Positions 1 to 10,070 are shown, counted from the first letter of the stretch. The stretch: DNA of 64,000 nt from Pseudomonas fulva NBRC 16637 = DSM 17717 (GCF_000730565.1 NZ_BBIQ01000012.1:1-64000), one strand, 5' to 3'. Translations and numbers: made by a program. Notes: generated by a model not told the origin, from the letters alone.

Positions 1-64
1 ATTTGAAATATTCAGGCCGTGGGTGGGAAAGACGCCGTACATGAATGAACCATGACGCTATATA

Positions 65-94
65 GAAGAAGGAGGCCCCGTGGCCTCCTTCTTC
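65..94. terminator. Hairpin downstream of mmsA
   Basis: A perfect 13-bp inverted repeat (arms 65-77 and 82-94, 4-nt loop) lies just past the mmsA stop codon. Neither strand has a strong T-tract, so termination is plausible but the efficiency is uncertain. It could serve mmsA and whatever gene lies to the left of the window. Bases 1-107 contain no supported gene. Confidence 0.55.
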
Positions 95-107
95 GTTTAC
101 AGCACGC

Positions 108-1601
108 TTACAAACTAGGGAACGCGAACTGCGATGCTTCATGGCTGGCACGTTGCGGCCAGCGTTGAGTAATGGCCTTGCGCCGGGTGTAGAACCTCAC
201 GCCGTCCGGCCCGTAGGCATGCAGGTCACCAAACAGCGAACGCTTCCAACCGCCGAAGCTGTGGTAGGCCACAGGGACCGGCAGCGGAACGTTCACCCCC
301 ACCATGCCTACTTCGATCTCATCGCAGAACAACCGCGCCGCTTCACCGTCACGGGTAAAGATGCAGGTACCGTTGCCATACTCGTGATCATTGATCAGTT
401 GCATGGCCTGTTCAAGGCTGTCGACCCGTACTACACACAACACCGGCCCGAAAATCTCTTCCTTGTAGATGCGCATTTGCGGGGTCACCTTGTCGAACAA
501 GGTGCCGCCAACGAAATAGCCTTCTTCATTACCCGATACGCGCAAGCCGCGACCGTCGACAACGAGCCTGGCCCCCGCCGCTACGCCTTCCTCGATGTAG
601 CCAACCACTTTGTCGCGAGCAGCCGCCGTGACCAGCGGCCCCATGTCCAGGCCGCACGATGTGCCCGCACCGATCTTCAGTGCCTTGATTTGCGGCTCAA
701 GCTTGGCAATAAGCGCATCGGCCACCTGGTCACCCACGCATACCGCGACCGAAATGGCCATGCAACGCTCACCGCACGAACCATAGGCAGCCCCCATCAG
801 CGCACTGACGGCGTTGTCCAGGTCGGCATCGGGCATCAGCACTGCGTGGTTTTTCGCGCCGCCCAGTGCCTGGACGCGCTTGCCACGTTTGGTACCCTCA
901 GCGTAGATGCACTCGGCGATCGGCGTGGAACCCACGAAACTCAGCGCCTTGACCTCCGGTGCCTCGATCAGGGCATCCACCGCTTCCTTGTCACCGTGCA
1001 CCACATTGAGGATGCCCTTGGGCAGGCCCGCTTCCAGCAACAGCTGGGCGATGAACAGCGTCGAGCTGGGGTCGCGCTCCGACGGCTTGAGAATGAATGC
1101 GTTGCCGCATGCGATTGCCAGTGGATACATCCACAGCGGCACCATCGCCGGGAAGTTGAAGGGCGTGATACCCGCCACTATGCCCAGCGGTTGGAAGTCG
1201 GACCAGGCGTCGATATTGGGTCCTACGTTTCGGCTGTACTCGCCCTTGAGCAATTCAGGTGCAGCACAGGCGAACTCGACGTTCTCGATACCGCGCTTCA
1301 ACTCACCGGCGGCATCTTCCAGGGTCTTGCCGTGCTCCTCGCTGATCATCTGTGCGATTCGCGCTTCGTTCTGCTCGAGCAGCTGCTTGAAACGGAACAT
1401 GACTTGCGCGCGCTTGGCCGGCGGGGTGTTGCGCCAGGCCGGGAACGCGGCTTTGGCGGCATCGATGGCTTGCTGCACGGTCGCACGACTGGCCAGTTCG
1501 ACCTTGCGAATGGCCTGGCCAGTGGAAGGGTTGAACACATCGGCGGTGCGCTCGCCCTTGGTAACCAGGTCACCGTTGATCAGGTGCTGAACAATGCTCA
1601 T
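108..1601 (-). CDS. mmsA: Methylmalonate-semialdehyde dehydrogenase (CoA-acylating)
   Basis: A 497-residue aldehyde dehydrogenase of the MMSDH family. It converts methylmalonate or malonate semialdehyde plus CoA and NAD+ to propionyl- or acetyl-CoA, in valine, beta-alanine and pyrimidine catabolism. The motif GERCMA places the catalytic cysteine near residue 280. The N-terminal Rossmann domain contains the segment ITPFNFPAMVPLW, typical of the CoA-acylating subgroup. The ATG is preceded on the minus strand by GGAGT at good spacing. It lies 69 bp downstream of the aminotransferase gene on the same strand. That transaminase makes malonate semialdehyde from beta-alanine, so the two probably form one pathway operon. 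Length is normal for the family. Confidence 0.95.
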   Translation of the reverse strand: MSIVQHLINGDLVTKGERTADVFNPSTGQAIRKVELASRATVQQAIDAAKAAFPAWRNTPPAKRAQVMFRFKQLLEQNEARIAQMISEEHGKTLEDAAGELKRGIENVEFACAAPELLKGEYSRNVGPNIDAWSDFQPLGIVAGITPFNFPAMVPLWMYPLAIACGNAFILKPSERDPSSTLFIAQLLLEAGLPKGILNVVHGDKEAVDALIEAPEVKALSFVGSTPIAECIYAEGTKRGKRVQALGGAKNHAVLMPDADLDNAVSALMGAAYGSCGERCMAISVAVCVGDQVADALIAKLEPQIKALKIGAGTSCGLDMGPLVTAAARDKVVGYIEEGVAAGARLVVDGRGLRVSGNEEGYFVGGTLFDKVTPQMRIYKEEIFGPVLCVVRVDSLEQAMQLINDHEYGNGTCIFTRDGEAARLFCDEIEVGMVGVNVPLPVPVAYHSFGGWKRSLFGDLHAYGPDGVRFYTRRKAITQRWPQRASHEASQFAFPSL

Positions 1602-1670
1602 GTAACACTCCAGAAAAAAAGAGGCGTGACAGGCGTGCCTGCGGCAAACGCCTGCCTTGAACGCAGGAAA

Positions 1671-3017
1671 TCAGTCGATCAGGTTCAGGGTCTCGCCCAC
1701 GGCATCGAACAGACGGTCCAGCTCTTCGGGCTTGGTATTGAAGGTTGGGCCGAACTGCAAGGTGTCGCCACCGAACCGCACATAGAAGCCCGCTTTCCAC
1801 AGTTTCATGGCCGCTTCATAAGGGCGAACGATGGCATCTCCGTCCCGGGCGGCGATCTGGATGGCGCCTGCCAGGCCATAGTTGCGGATATCGACGATAT
1901 TCTTGGTGCCTTTGACGCCGTGCAGCAGCTTCTCGAAATGCGGTGCCAGGTCGGCAGCAGACTGCACGAGGTTTTCTTTTTGCAGCAGATCCAGTGCGGC
2001 AAGACCTGCCGCGCAGGCGACCGGGTGTGCGGAGTAGGTATAGCCATGGGGGAATTCCACGGCATAGTCCGGCGTCGGCTGGTTCATGAAGGTGTGATAG
2101 ATCTCGCTGCTGGCGACCACGGCCCCCATGGGGATCGCCCCGTTGGTCACCTGCTTGGCGATGCACATCAGGTCAGGCGTAACGCCGAAGGCCTCGGCGC
2201 CGGTCATCGCGCCCATGCGGCCAAAGCCGGTGATCACTTCGTCGAAGATCAGCAGGATATTGTGCTGAGTGCAGATTTCACGCAAACGCTTGAGGTAACC
2301 CTTGGGCGGCGGCAGCACGCCGGCCGAACCCGCCAGCGGCTCGACGATCACCGCTGCAATATTGGACGCGTCGTGCAACTCGATCAGCTTGAGCATCTCG
2401 TCAGCCAGCGCGATGCCGCCTTCTTCCGGCAGGCCCTTGGTGAACGCGTTGGCCGGCAATACGGTGTGGGGCAGATGATCGACGTCCAGCAACTGCCCGA
2501 ACATCTTGCGGTTGCCGTTGACACCGCCCAGGCTGGTACCCGCGATGTTCACCCCATGGTAGCCACGGGCGCGGCCAATGATCTTGGTCTTGGTGGCCTG
2601 GCCTTTCAAGCGCCAATAGGCGCGCACCATCTTCAGCGCCGTATCGGCACATTCGGAGCCTGAGTTGGTGTAGAACACATGATTCAGGTCACCCGGGGTC
2701 AGTTCGGCAATCTTTTCAGCCAGCTGGAAGGACAGCGGGTGCCCGAACTGAAACCCCGGCGAATAGTCCAGGGTGCCGATCTGACGCGACACCGCCTCGG
2801 TGATTTCCTTGCGGGTATGGCCCGCGCCACATGTCCACAAACCTGACAGGGCATCGAAAATCCTGCGCCCCTTGTCGTCCACCAAATGGTTGCCATCGGC
2901 CGCCACGATCAGCCGAGGATCGCGCTGGAAATTGCGGTTGGCGGTATAGGGCATCCAGTGCGCATCCAGCTTGAGCTGGCTGGCGATACCGGCAGGCGCG
3001 GTTTGGAGCATGTTCAT
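1671..3017 (-). CDS. aptA: Beta-alanine (omega-amino acid):pyruvate aminotransferase
   Basis: A 448-residue class-III PLP-dependent aminotransferase. It transfers the amino group of beta-alanine and other omega-amino acids to pyruvate, giving malonate semialdehyde and alanine. The Schiff-base lysine is in CIAKQVTNG (about residue 288), and IFDEVITGFGR is the usual PLP-phosphate/aspartate region. Length and sequence match the crystallised P. putida enzyme as I remember it; the P. aeruginosa counterpart is called bauA. mmsA follows on the same strand, so the pair carries beta-alanine to acetyl-CoA. A LysR gene is divergent across a 118-bp gap and is the obvious candidate regulator. Confidence 0.95.
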   Translation of the reverse strand: MNMLQTAPAGIASQLKLDAHWMPYTANRNFQRDPRLIVAADGNHLVDDKGRRIFDALSGLWTCGAGHTRKEITEAVSRQIGTLDYSPGFQFGHPLSFQLAEKIAELTPGDLNHVFYTNSGSECADTALKMVRAYWRLKGQATKTKIIGRARGYHGVNIAGTSLGGVNGNRKMFGQLLDVDHLPHTVLPANAFTKGLPEEGGIALADEMLKLIELHDASNIAAVIVEPLAGSAGVLPPPKGYLKRLREICTQHNILLIFDEVITGFGRMGAMTGAEAFGVTPDLMCIAKQVTNGAIPMGAVVASSEIYHTFMNQPTPDYAVEFPHGYTYSAHPVACAAGLAALDLLQKENLVQSAADLAPHFEKLLHGVKGTKNIVDIRNYGLAGAIQIAARDGDAIVRPYEAAMKLWKAGFYVRFGGDTLQFGPTFNTKPEELDRLFDAVGETLNLID

Positions 3018-3135
3018 CGGCGGTTCCTCGAGAGACGATTAGGCAACGATGGATGTTGTTGCAGCTAACTTGGCACGGCGATAAAGTCTGAAAAAGCCTG
3101 CATTTCTAACCTTTACACAGGCCACGACTAAACTG

Positions 3136-4053
3136 ATGAGCCGACGCCCCGATCCGCTTGCCCAAGTCAGCGACTTCGATATTCGCCTGCTGAAAATCTA
3201 CCGCAGCGTGGTGGAATGTGGCGGGTTTTCCGCCGCGGAAAACGTGCTGGGTATCGGGCGATCGGCTATCAGTCAGCAGATGAACGATCTTGAGCAGCGT
3301 CTGGGTTTGCGCCTGTGCCAGCGCGGGCGTGCAGGGTTCTCGTTGACCGAGGAAGGCCGAGAGGTCTATCACTCGGCGCTGCAACTGCTGAGCGCACTGG
3401 AGACCTTCCGTACCGAAGTCAACGGCCTGCACCAGCATTTGCGCGGCGAGTTGAACATCGGCCTGACCGATAACCTCGTCACCCTGCCGCACATGCGCAT
3501 CACCCATGCGCTGGCTGAACTCAAGGACCGAGGTCCGGACGTGCGTATCCAGATCCGCATGATTGCACCCAGCCAGGTGGAGCACGGCGTTCTAGATGGT
3601 AGCCTGCATGTGGGCGTCGTCCCCCAGACCAGCCCGTTGTCGGGGCTGGAATATCAACCGCTGTATAGCGAACGCTCGCTGCTGTACTGCGCCGTCGGTC
3701 ATCCGCTGTTCTACGCCGATGACCATCTGCTCGACGATGAGCGCCTCAATCGCCAGGAAGCCATTACCCCAACCTTCCGCTTGCCTGCCGAAGTCCAGGC
3801 CCACTACCAGGTGCTCAACTGCACGGCCAGCGCCTCTGATCGCGAAGGCATGGCGTTTCTGATCCTGACAGGGCGCTACATGGGTTACTTGCCTGATCAC
3901 TACGCTGCGCTCTGGGTCCAGCAAGGAAGGCTGAGAGCGCTCAAGCCGCAGCAACGTTTCTATGACCTGAGCTTGAGCTGGGTGACGCGAAAAGGCAGAC
4001 GGCCCAACCTGGTGCTTGAGAGTTTTCTGGAAAGTCTGGCTGCGACACGTTGA
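3136..4053 (+). CDS. LysR-family transcriptional regulator
   Basis: A 305-residue LysR-type regulator. The N-terminal winged helix-turn-helix spans about residues 12-75 (FSAAENVLGIGRSAISQQM), followed by a periplasmic-binding-protein-like effector domain of about residues 95-300. It is divergent from the aptA-mmsA pair across 118 bp, the classic arrangement for a LysR regulator and its target operon. It probably responds to an intermediate of beta-alanine or semialdehyde metabolism. The ligand cannot be read from the sequence. The start codon sits after CTG and lacks a strong Shine-Dalgarno sequence. Confidence 0.9.
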   Translation: MSRRPDPLAQVSDFDIRLLKIYRSVVECGGFSAAENVLGIGRSAISQQMNDLEQRLGLRLCQRGRAGFSLTEEGREVYHSALQLLSALETFRTEVNGLHQHLRGELNIGLTDNLVTLPHMRITHALAELKDRGPDVRIQIRMIAPSQVEHGVLDGSLHVGVVPQTSPLSGLEYQPLYSERSLLYCAVGHPLFYADDHLLDDERLNRQEAITPTFRLPAEVQAHYQVLNCTASASDREGMAFLILTGRYMGYLPDHYAALWVQQGRLRALKPQQRFYDLSLSWVTRKGRRPNLVLESFLESLAATR

Positions 4054-4143
4054 TGCCACTCTCTGCCGCCAATGCTTGTTACTTTGCCGTGGGAAGGTAA
4101 TCTTGTCCTACAGACGCAGCCATCCCCCTGCACGGAATCGTTC

Positions 4144-4806
4144 ATGACATTAGAAGTCCCTGCGCATCGCCTATCCGCCTCCGGCAAACCCGCAGGCCGT
4201 ATTCGACAGAAAAACGAACAGGCCATCATCAAGGCCGCCGAAGACGAGTTCGCCCGTCATGGTTTCAAGGGCACCAGCATGAACACCATCGCCCTCAAGG
4301 CGGGGCTGCCCAAAGCCAACCTGCATTACTACTTCACCAACAAGCTGGGCCTGTATATTGCCGTACTCAGCAACATCATCGAGCTATGGGACAGCACCTT
4401 CAACGCCTTGAGCGTCGAGGACGACCCGGGCGAGGCGCTTAGCCGGTACATTCGCACGAAGATGGAGTTCTCCAGGCGCAACCCGCAGGCGTCCCGAATC
4501 TTCGCCATGGAAGTCATCAGCGGCGGCTCATGCCTGACCGAATACTTCAGCGCTGACTACCGCGAGTGGTTCCGGGGCCGGGCGGCAGTGTTCCAGGCCT
4601 GGATGGACGCCGGCAAGATGGACCCTGTCGACCCCGTCCACCTGATCTTCCTGCTATGGGGCAGTACCCAGCATTACGCCGACTTCGCCACGCAGATCTG
4701 CCAAGTCACTGGCCGCAGCCGGTTGACCAAGCAAGACATGGAAGATGCCAGCACCAACCTTATCCACATCATTCTCAAAGGATGCGGCATCGCGCCAGTT
4801 GCCTGA
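4144..4806 (+). CDS. TetR-family regulator, RutR-like
   Basis: A 220-residue TetR repressor. The HTH is at about residues 44-64 (SMNTIALKAGLPKANLHYYF), and the PKANLHYYF signature and C-terminal domain resemble RutR/YcdC, the uracil- and thymine-responsive regulator of pyrimidine breakdown. I chose the ATG at 4144 because the conserved region begins soon after it; an in-frame start at 4072 would add 24 residues with no family resemblance. Beta-alanine is an end product of reductive uracil degradation, so a pyrimidine-linked regulator near aptA-mmsA makes metabolic sense. The target and ligand are inferred. Confidence 0.85.
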   Translation: MTLEVPAHRLSASGKPAGRIRQKNEQAIIKAAEDEFARHGFKGTSMNTIALKAGLPKANLHYYFTNKLGLYIAVLSNIIELWDSTFNALSVEDDPGEALSRYIRTKMEFSRRNPQASRIFAMEVISGGSCLTEYFSADYREWFRGRAAVFQAWMDAGKMDPVDPVHLIFLLWGSTQHYADFATQICQVTGRSRLTKQDMEDASTNLIHIILKGCGIAPVA

Positions 4807-4815
4807 CCGACATTT

Positions 4816-5400
4816 ATGCCTTCTACCCTGCTCGACCTCTGCGAATACCGCGAGGACATTCGCAAAAGCCGCTTCATTACCCTGGCCGGGCCCATCGACA
4901 GTGCCAGCGATGCCATGAGTTTCATCGAGCGTCACAGCGACCCCGACGCCACCCACAATTGCTGGGCATGGAAAATCGGTGCTCAATACCGCAGCAGCGA
5001 CGATGGTGAACCCGGCGGCACGGCCGGGCGCCCGATCTTGTCAGCCATCGAGGCACAGGATTGCGATCAGGTAGTAGTACTGGTCATCCGCTGGTACGGT
5101 GGCATTCAGCTTGGCACCGGCGGGTTGGCCAGGGCATACGGCGGCGGTGCCAACAAATGCCTGCAGCAGGCCCCCAAGCGCCTGCTGGTACAGCGCAGCG
5201 AGTTCACTTGCAGTTGTGCGTTCAGCGAGTTGGCATTGGTGAAACTGCGGATCGCCGACGTTCAGGGTCTGGTGCTTGAAGAGCACTTCACCGCCAATGG
5301 TGTAGACCTGAGGCTTGCCTTTGAAGATGCCCACAGGCAGCCACTGCAGCAGCAATTGGCAGACCTGAGCCGCGGCCGGATCCTGTTGGAGAGTTGCTGA
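4816..5400 (+). CDS. yigZ: YigZ/IMPACT family protein
   Basis: A 194-residue member of the UPF0029/IMPACT family. Hallmarks are DDGEPGGTAGRPIL (about residues 56-69) and the IRWYGGIQLGTGGLARAYG region, followed by a smaller C-terminal ferredoxin-like domain (DUF1949-type). Eukaryotic IMPACT modulates translational control through GCN1. The bacterial role is not established. It begins 9 bp after the TetR stop and may be co-transcribed with it. Length is typical for bacterial members (about 200 residues). Confidence 0.9.
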   Translation: MPSTLLDLCEYREDIRKSRFITLAGPIDSASDAMSFIERHSDPDATHNCWAWKIGAQYRSSDDGEPGGTAGRPILSAIEAQDCDQVVVLVIRWYGGIQLGTGGLARAYGGGANKCLQQAPKRLLVQRSEFTCSCAFSELALVKLRIADVQGLVLEEHFTANGVDLRLAFEDAHRQPLQQQLADLSRGRILLESC

Positions 5401-5784
5401 GTATTGCCCACAGCAACTGTGGGCCTGGCTGTGGATAAGCTTGGGGCATACGCCTAGAGCCCAATAAGCATGAGCCCTCCACAGGTTTGTTCAAAATTTG
5501 ACCACGGTTGCTGGATCGGCGGCTTGACCAAAGCCGGCCCGAGTTATCCCCATGCGCAGGTGGCAATAAGGTTGGACCGCTGCGGTTTGCACACATTAAT
5601 TGTGGAGCAGCCTGTGGATAACCCGTGAGTGGAACGACAGGGCGCCTGTTGCACAAGGCCGCACCGAGGTTCGCTCATTTTTCGAGCAGCAACGCTCTCC
5701 CGAGCAACAACACGAATGACCTGGCACGACCCCGCGCCCTATGGATTATGCTCAGTGGCTCTGACAATCATACGGAGCACGCTC
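5401..5784. other. 384-bp intergenic region with DnaA-box-like sites
   Basis: No credible gene. It contains a hairpin directly after yigZ (arms 5406-5413 and 5417-5424, 3-nt loop, no T-tract). Two perfect TGTGGATAA boxes (reverse complement of the DnaA box TTATCCACA) lie at 5430-5438 and 5613-5621, and a near-match TTATCCCCA at 5544-5552. A TATGCT hexamer about 35 bp before the next start could be its -10 element. Confidence 0.6.
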
Positions 5785-6471
5785 ATGGCCGATTCAAAAA
5801 CCGCTCTGATCATCGGGGCCTCACGTGGCCTGGGGTTAGGCTTGGTCAACCGCCTGTACGAAGACGGATGGGAGGTCACCGCCACCGTACGCACTCTGCA
5901 AACACCAGGCGCTCTGGCTGATGTTCCAGGCGTGCGTATCGAACAGCTGGAAATGAATGACCCAGCCCAACTCGACACCCTGGCCGAGCGTCTGACCGGC
6001 CAGCTATTCGACCTGGTGTTTATCAACGCAGGTGTCATGGGCCCTCTCCCACAGGATGTGGAAAACGTCACACACCAAGAAATCGGTGACCTGTTCATGA
6101 CCAACGTCGTTGCACCGATTCGTGTCGCACGCCGCCTGGTTGAATATGTACGTGAACATACCGGCGTACTCGCCTTCATGAGCTCCATTCTGGGCAGTGT
6201 CGCAGTGCCTGATGGCGGGGAGATTTGCTTGTACAAAGCCAGCAAGGCGGCCCTCAACTCCATGATCAACAGTTTTGTGGTGGCCCAGCAGCGCCATGAC
6301 CTGTGCGTATTGGCCATGCACCCAGGATGGGTGAAAACCGACATGGGCGGAGAAAACGCGGAGATCGACGTGTTGACCAGCACGCGTGGCATGCTCGAGC
6401 AGATCAAGGCCCAGGGTGGAACGGCGGGCCTGCGCTTCATCAACTACAAGGGCGAACCCTTGGTCTGGTGA
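5785..6471 (+). CDS. Short-chain dehydrogenase/reductase
   Basis: A 228-residue SDR. The nucleotide-binding motif GASRGLG is at about residues 11-17, FINAGVMG is the NAG motif, and the YKASK motif supplies the catalytic Tyr (about 150) and Lys (about 154). The C-terminus matches the CsgA/sniffer-like group of small SDRs that carry PGWVKTDMGG. I chose the ATG at 5785, preceded by ACGGAGC, over upstream in-frame starts that encode no SDR sequence. The substrate is unknown. Upstream DNA is the DnaA-box-bearing gap; a purine deaminase gene follows on the same strand after 85 bp. Confidence 0.88.
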   Translation: MADSKTALIIGASRGLGLGLVNRLYEDGWEVTATVRTLQTPGALADVPGVRIEQLEMNDPAQLDTLAERLTGQLFDLVFINAGVMGPLPQDVENVTHQEIGDLFMTNVVAPIRVARRLVEYVREHTGVLAFMSSILGSVAVPDGGEICLYKASKAALNSMINSFVVAQQRHDLCVLAMHPGWVKTDMGGENAEIDVLTSTRGMLEQIKAQGGTAGLRFINYKGEPLVW

Positions 6472-6541
6472 TTGGGCAGGTTGCCGCCATTGGGGCGCAC
6501 GGCCGGGCCGGGCCCTGTAGAATGGCGGCAACCGTACCTGA

Positions 6542-7504
<963 letters not shown>

Positions 7505-7509
7505 CGCGT

Positions 7510-8223
7510 TCAGCCCACCTGCAGCGTCTCGACCCGGGCGATGCGATTGATCTGCTGGATACCCAGCGGTGATATGTGCAACGCCCGGGTATCTTCGGCC
7601 TCGCGCATCCACCCTGATTGCAGGAACAGCCGGAACAGCGCCTGGCCCAGAATGCCCCCCAGGTGCGGTTCCATGTCGTGCCACTCGGTGCAGCGGCACA
7701 TCGTGCATGCTCGGGGCTGATGCGGTGCCAGCGCATCGATGTATACGCCGAGGCGAGCCAGTTGCGCTCGCCCCTCATCGCTGACCACCAACTGCCGCCC
7801 ACAACCATCCAGCCATCCAGCCACTACCAGTCGATGGTAGAGTTCGCCTGCAAGCTCACCGCCCAGGTGATCGCCGCACCGCCTGGCGCGTCGCACGGAC
7901 ATGGGCAATGAAGGGCGCGGCGTGTGGGCATGACGGTTTCTTGCCTGTTCGAGTTGCACGCTGGCAAGGGCCTCTACAGCGGCGCCCACCTGAGGCGTTG
8001 CCAGGCGGAAATAACGCTTGCGTCCCCTGGCCTCATGCCGAAGCAAGCCCGCTGAAGAAAGCAGCGAAAGATGTGCACAGGCCGATGAGGCGCTGAGCCC
8101 GGTCATGATGGCCAACTCGTTGGCCAGGCGGGGGGTGCCATCGATCAAGGCCCATAACATGGCACTGCGCTTGGGGTCGGCCATCAGGCTGGCGATCTGG
8201 CTGATGCTGCTGGCTGCTTTCAT
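7510..8223 (-). CDS. ArsR-type winged-helix regulator
   Basis: A 237-residue protein. The N-terminal winged HTH (about residues 8-80, LANELAIMTGLSASSACAHL) is of the ArsR/SmtB type. The C-terminal half is longer than in small metal-sensing ArsR proteins and contains a Cys pair in RACTMCRCTEWHD. That cluster could bind metal or thiols, but it is not a canonical ArsR metal site. It converges with the deaminase gene. The Bcr/CflA efflux gene lies upstream on the same strand across a 342-bp gap, so regulation of that pump is possible but unproven. Confidence 0.85.
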   Translation of the reverse strand: MKAASSISQIASLMADPKRSAMLWALIDGTPRLANELAIMTGLSASSACAHLSLLSSAGLLRHEARGRKRYFRLATPQVGAAVEALASVQLEQARNRHAHTPRPSLPMSVRRARRCGDHLGGELAGELYHRLVVAGWLDGCGRQLVVSDEGRAQLARLGVYIDALAPHQPRACTMCRCTEWHDMEPHLGGILGQALFRLFLQSGWMREAEDTRALHISPLGIQQINRIARVETLQVG

Positions 8224-8565
8224 GTCCCTGTGACTCCTGCATATTCACTGTGTAGGTGCGATGGCCGACCCTGGCCCACGAACGCCCTCGCTCGCGCCGG
8301 CCTGGCTCGTCAGTATAAGCCGCACCTGGAGCCACCCTGGCGCCACTCCCAGGCCTAGTTGTCGCAAAAATGCACTGGGTAGGGCTACCCTTTGCAGGAG
8401 ACTTATTCAACGGCATGTTCGCAAAACAGCCTGTATATCGGCGGTTTGACAGGAAACATGGCCCAGCATGGAGTGAGTTAAGGCATATCACTTATTGCAA
8501 ATTCGGAAGATGCCCACAGCCGTCTTCACCAAATAGCGCAGATATAATCGAAGGTTCTTCACGCC
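8224..8565. other. 342-bp intergenic region
   Basis: This lies between the 5' end of the ArsR gene and the 3' end of the Bcr/CflA gene. The right half is noticeably more AT-rich than the flanking genes. A 70-codon open frame from 8370 on the plus strand has no recognisable protein character. It presumably holds the ArsR promoter. I see no convincing terminator, repeat or RNA. Confidence 0.5.
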
Positions 8566-9747
8566 TCATACCGAGCGTTTAAATTGCAAGCGCCGCGTCA
8601 ACAGCGCAACCGTGACCACCAATGCCCCACACAGGCTCATCACCAGCGCCATGGGCACCGCGCTGCCATCGTGCAGCAAACCCACCAACGCCGCGGCCCC
8701 AGCGGCAACACTGAACTGCACGCAGCCCATCATGGCCGACGCGCTGCCAGCCCGAGCGCCCTGCCCGCTCATGGCGCAAGCCGAGGCGTTGGGCAGAATG
8801 AAGCCCAGGCTCGCTATGCACACGAATAGCGGTACCAATAGCGGCCAGAGCGCTGGGGGCCTGATTGCCGCCATGCTCAGCAAAACCAGGCCTGCTGCCA
8901 GGTATACCCATACCGCCCGGGTCAGCAGCCAGGCGGGCCCGCGTTTAGCCAGCAGGCGTGCGTTCACCTGAGCCATCAGGATGAACCCCGCAGCATTGGC
9001 ACCGAAGAACCACCCGTAATGCTCGGCAGGTACTCCGTACAACTTGATGAACACGAACGGCGAGCCTGCGATGTAGGCAAACATGCCGGCGATGGCGATA
9101 CCGCCCGTCAAGGCGTGCCCCAGGAACACACGGTCGGCGAGCAGGCGCAGGTACTGACGCAAAGCCCCTGACAATGGCTGCCGGGGAATATGATCAGGCA
9201 TGCTTTCAGGCAGCCCGAGGCTGACGGCGAGCAGGCAACCGGCACTGAACAGGCTCAAGGACAGGAAAATGAATTGCCACCCAGCATGGTTGACCAGCAC
9301 GCCGCCGAGCATGGGCGCAAGGATCGGCGCCAAGCCCATGACCAGCACCAGCTGCGAGAACACCTTGGCCGAAGCCACCGGGTCGCACTTGTCGCTGACG
9401 ATCGCCCGGGATAGCACCATACCCGCGCAGCCGCCCAGTGCCTGGACAAAGCGCGCCAGAATCAGGGTGTCCAGGTTGGGCGCATAGGCGCATCCCAGCG
9501 ATGCCAGGGTAAAAAGCGCCACGCCAAACAGCAACGGCTTGCGCCGACCGAAACGGTCAGCTACCGGGCCATAGAGGAGCTGCCCGATCGACAACCCGAG
9601 AAAGTAGGCAGCCAGAGTGGTCTGGACGTGTTTTTCATCAGTGGCGAACGCCTGGGCTATCGCCGGAAAGGCAGGCAGGTAGAAGTCGATCGCCAAAGGC
9701 CCGAACGCACTGAGTGCGCCCAGGATAAGGACCATTCGCAGGTTCAT
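8566..9747 (-). CDS. Bcr/CflA-family multidrug efflux MFS transporter
   Basis: A 393-residue major facilitator with about 12 membrane segments. The N-terminus (LGALSAFGPLAIDFYLPAFP) and the loop motif GPVADRFGRRKPL are diagnostic of the Bcr/CflA drug:H+ antiporters, including the DFYLP motif in TM1. I chose the ATG at 9747 (MNLRMVLILG) because the preceding 23 in-frame codons encode non-family, non-hydrophobic sequence. It is an inner-membrane exporter of unknown drug range. It stands between an ArsR regulator and the copper chaperone gene and is probably monocistronic. Confidence 0.92.
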   Translation of the reverse strand: MNLRMVLILGALSAFGPLAIDFYLPAFPAIAQAFATDEKHVQTTLAAYFLGLSIGQLLYGPVADRFGRRKPLLFGVALFTLASLGCAYAPNLDTLILARFVQALGGCAGMVLSRAIVSDKCDPVASAKVFSQLVLVMGLAPILAPMLGGVLVNHAGWQFIFLSLSLFSAGCLLAVSLGLPESMPDHIPRQPLSGALRQYLRLLADRVFLGHALTGGIAIAGMFAYIAGSPFVFIKLYGVPAEHYGWFFGANAAGFILMAQVNARLLAKRGPAWLLTRAVWVYLAAGLVLLSMAAIRPPALWPLLVPLFVCIASLGFILPNASACAMSGQGARAGSASAMMGCVQFSVAAGAAALVGLLHDGSAVPMALVMSLCGALVVTVALLTRRLQFKRSV

Positions 9748-9845
9748 CGGGAATCCATAGCAAGCTAACAAAGTTGCACATTCTACCTGCTGTGGACCCC
9801 GTGCTGCGCAAAACAATCCAACAATAGCGTTGCCAGCTTGAGCGC

Positions 9846-10043
9846 CTACGCAATTTCGGCCTGGAAACCCTCTTCCTGGATGGCCGCCCGTATCTGCGCT
9901 GGGTCGGCGCTGCTATCGACGCGAACCTGCTTCTTGGCCAAATCGACATCGACCTTGGCAGCGCCATCGAGCGCCTGAACAGCTTGGGTGACCGCCTTCA
10001 CGCAATGGCCACAGGTCATGCCTTCTACAGTGAATACGTGCAT
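9846..10043 (-). CDS. copZ: Copper chaperone, heavy-metal-associated domain
   Basis: A 65-residue stand-alone HMA domain. The Cu(I)-binding motif is GMTCGHC (about residues 8-14), within the usual beta-alpha-beta-beta-alpha-beta length. It would carry cytosolic Cu(I) to the CopA ATPase encoded to its right. A GAGGAGG ribosome site precedes the ATG on the minus strand. A CueR-type operator with a TTGACC -35 element lies upstream at 10078-10098, so copper induction by the CueR encoded in this cluster is strongly suggested. Confidence 0.92.
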   Translation of the reverse strand: MHVFTVEGMTCGHCVKAVTQAVQALDGAAKVDVDLAKKQVRVDSSADPAQIRAAIQEEGFQAEIA

Positions 10044-10070
10044 GGAAACACCTCCTCAAGGTTTTCAGCG

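Noticed and set aside
141..2663. 840-codon plus-strand open frame opposite mmsA and aptA
   Set aside because: It is the antisense of two well-supported enzymes. Its translation is rich in His, Arg and Gln with no family features; long antisense frames are expected at this GC content.
3018..3135. GGCAC element as a sigma-54 promoter between aptA and the LysR gene
   Set aside because: The -24-like TTGGCAC is not followed by a GC at the required 10-bp spacing.
8370..8582. 70-codon plus-strand frame in the ArsR-Bcr gap
   Set aside because: No ribosome site, no family resemblance, and it runs into the 3' end of the Bcr/CflA gene on the other strand.
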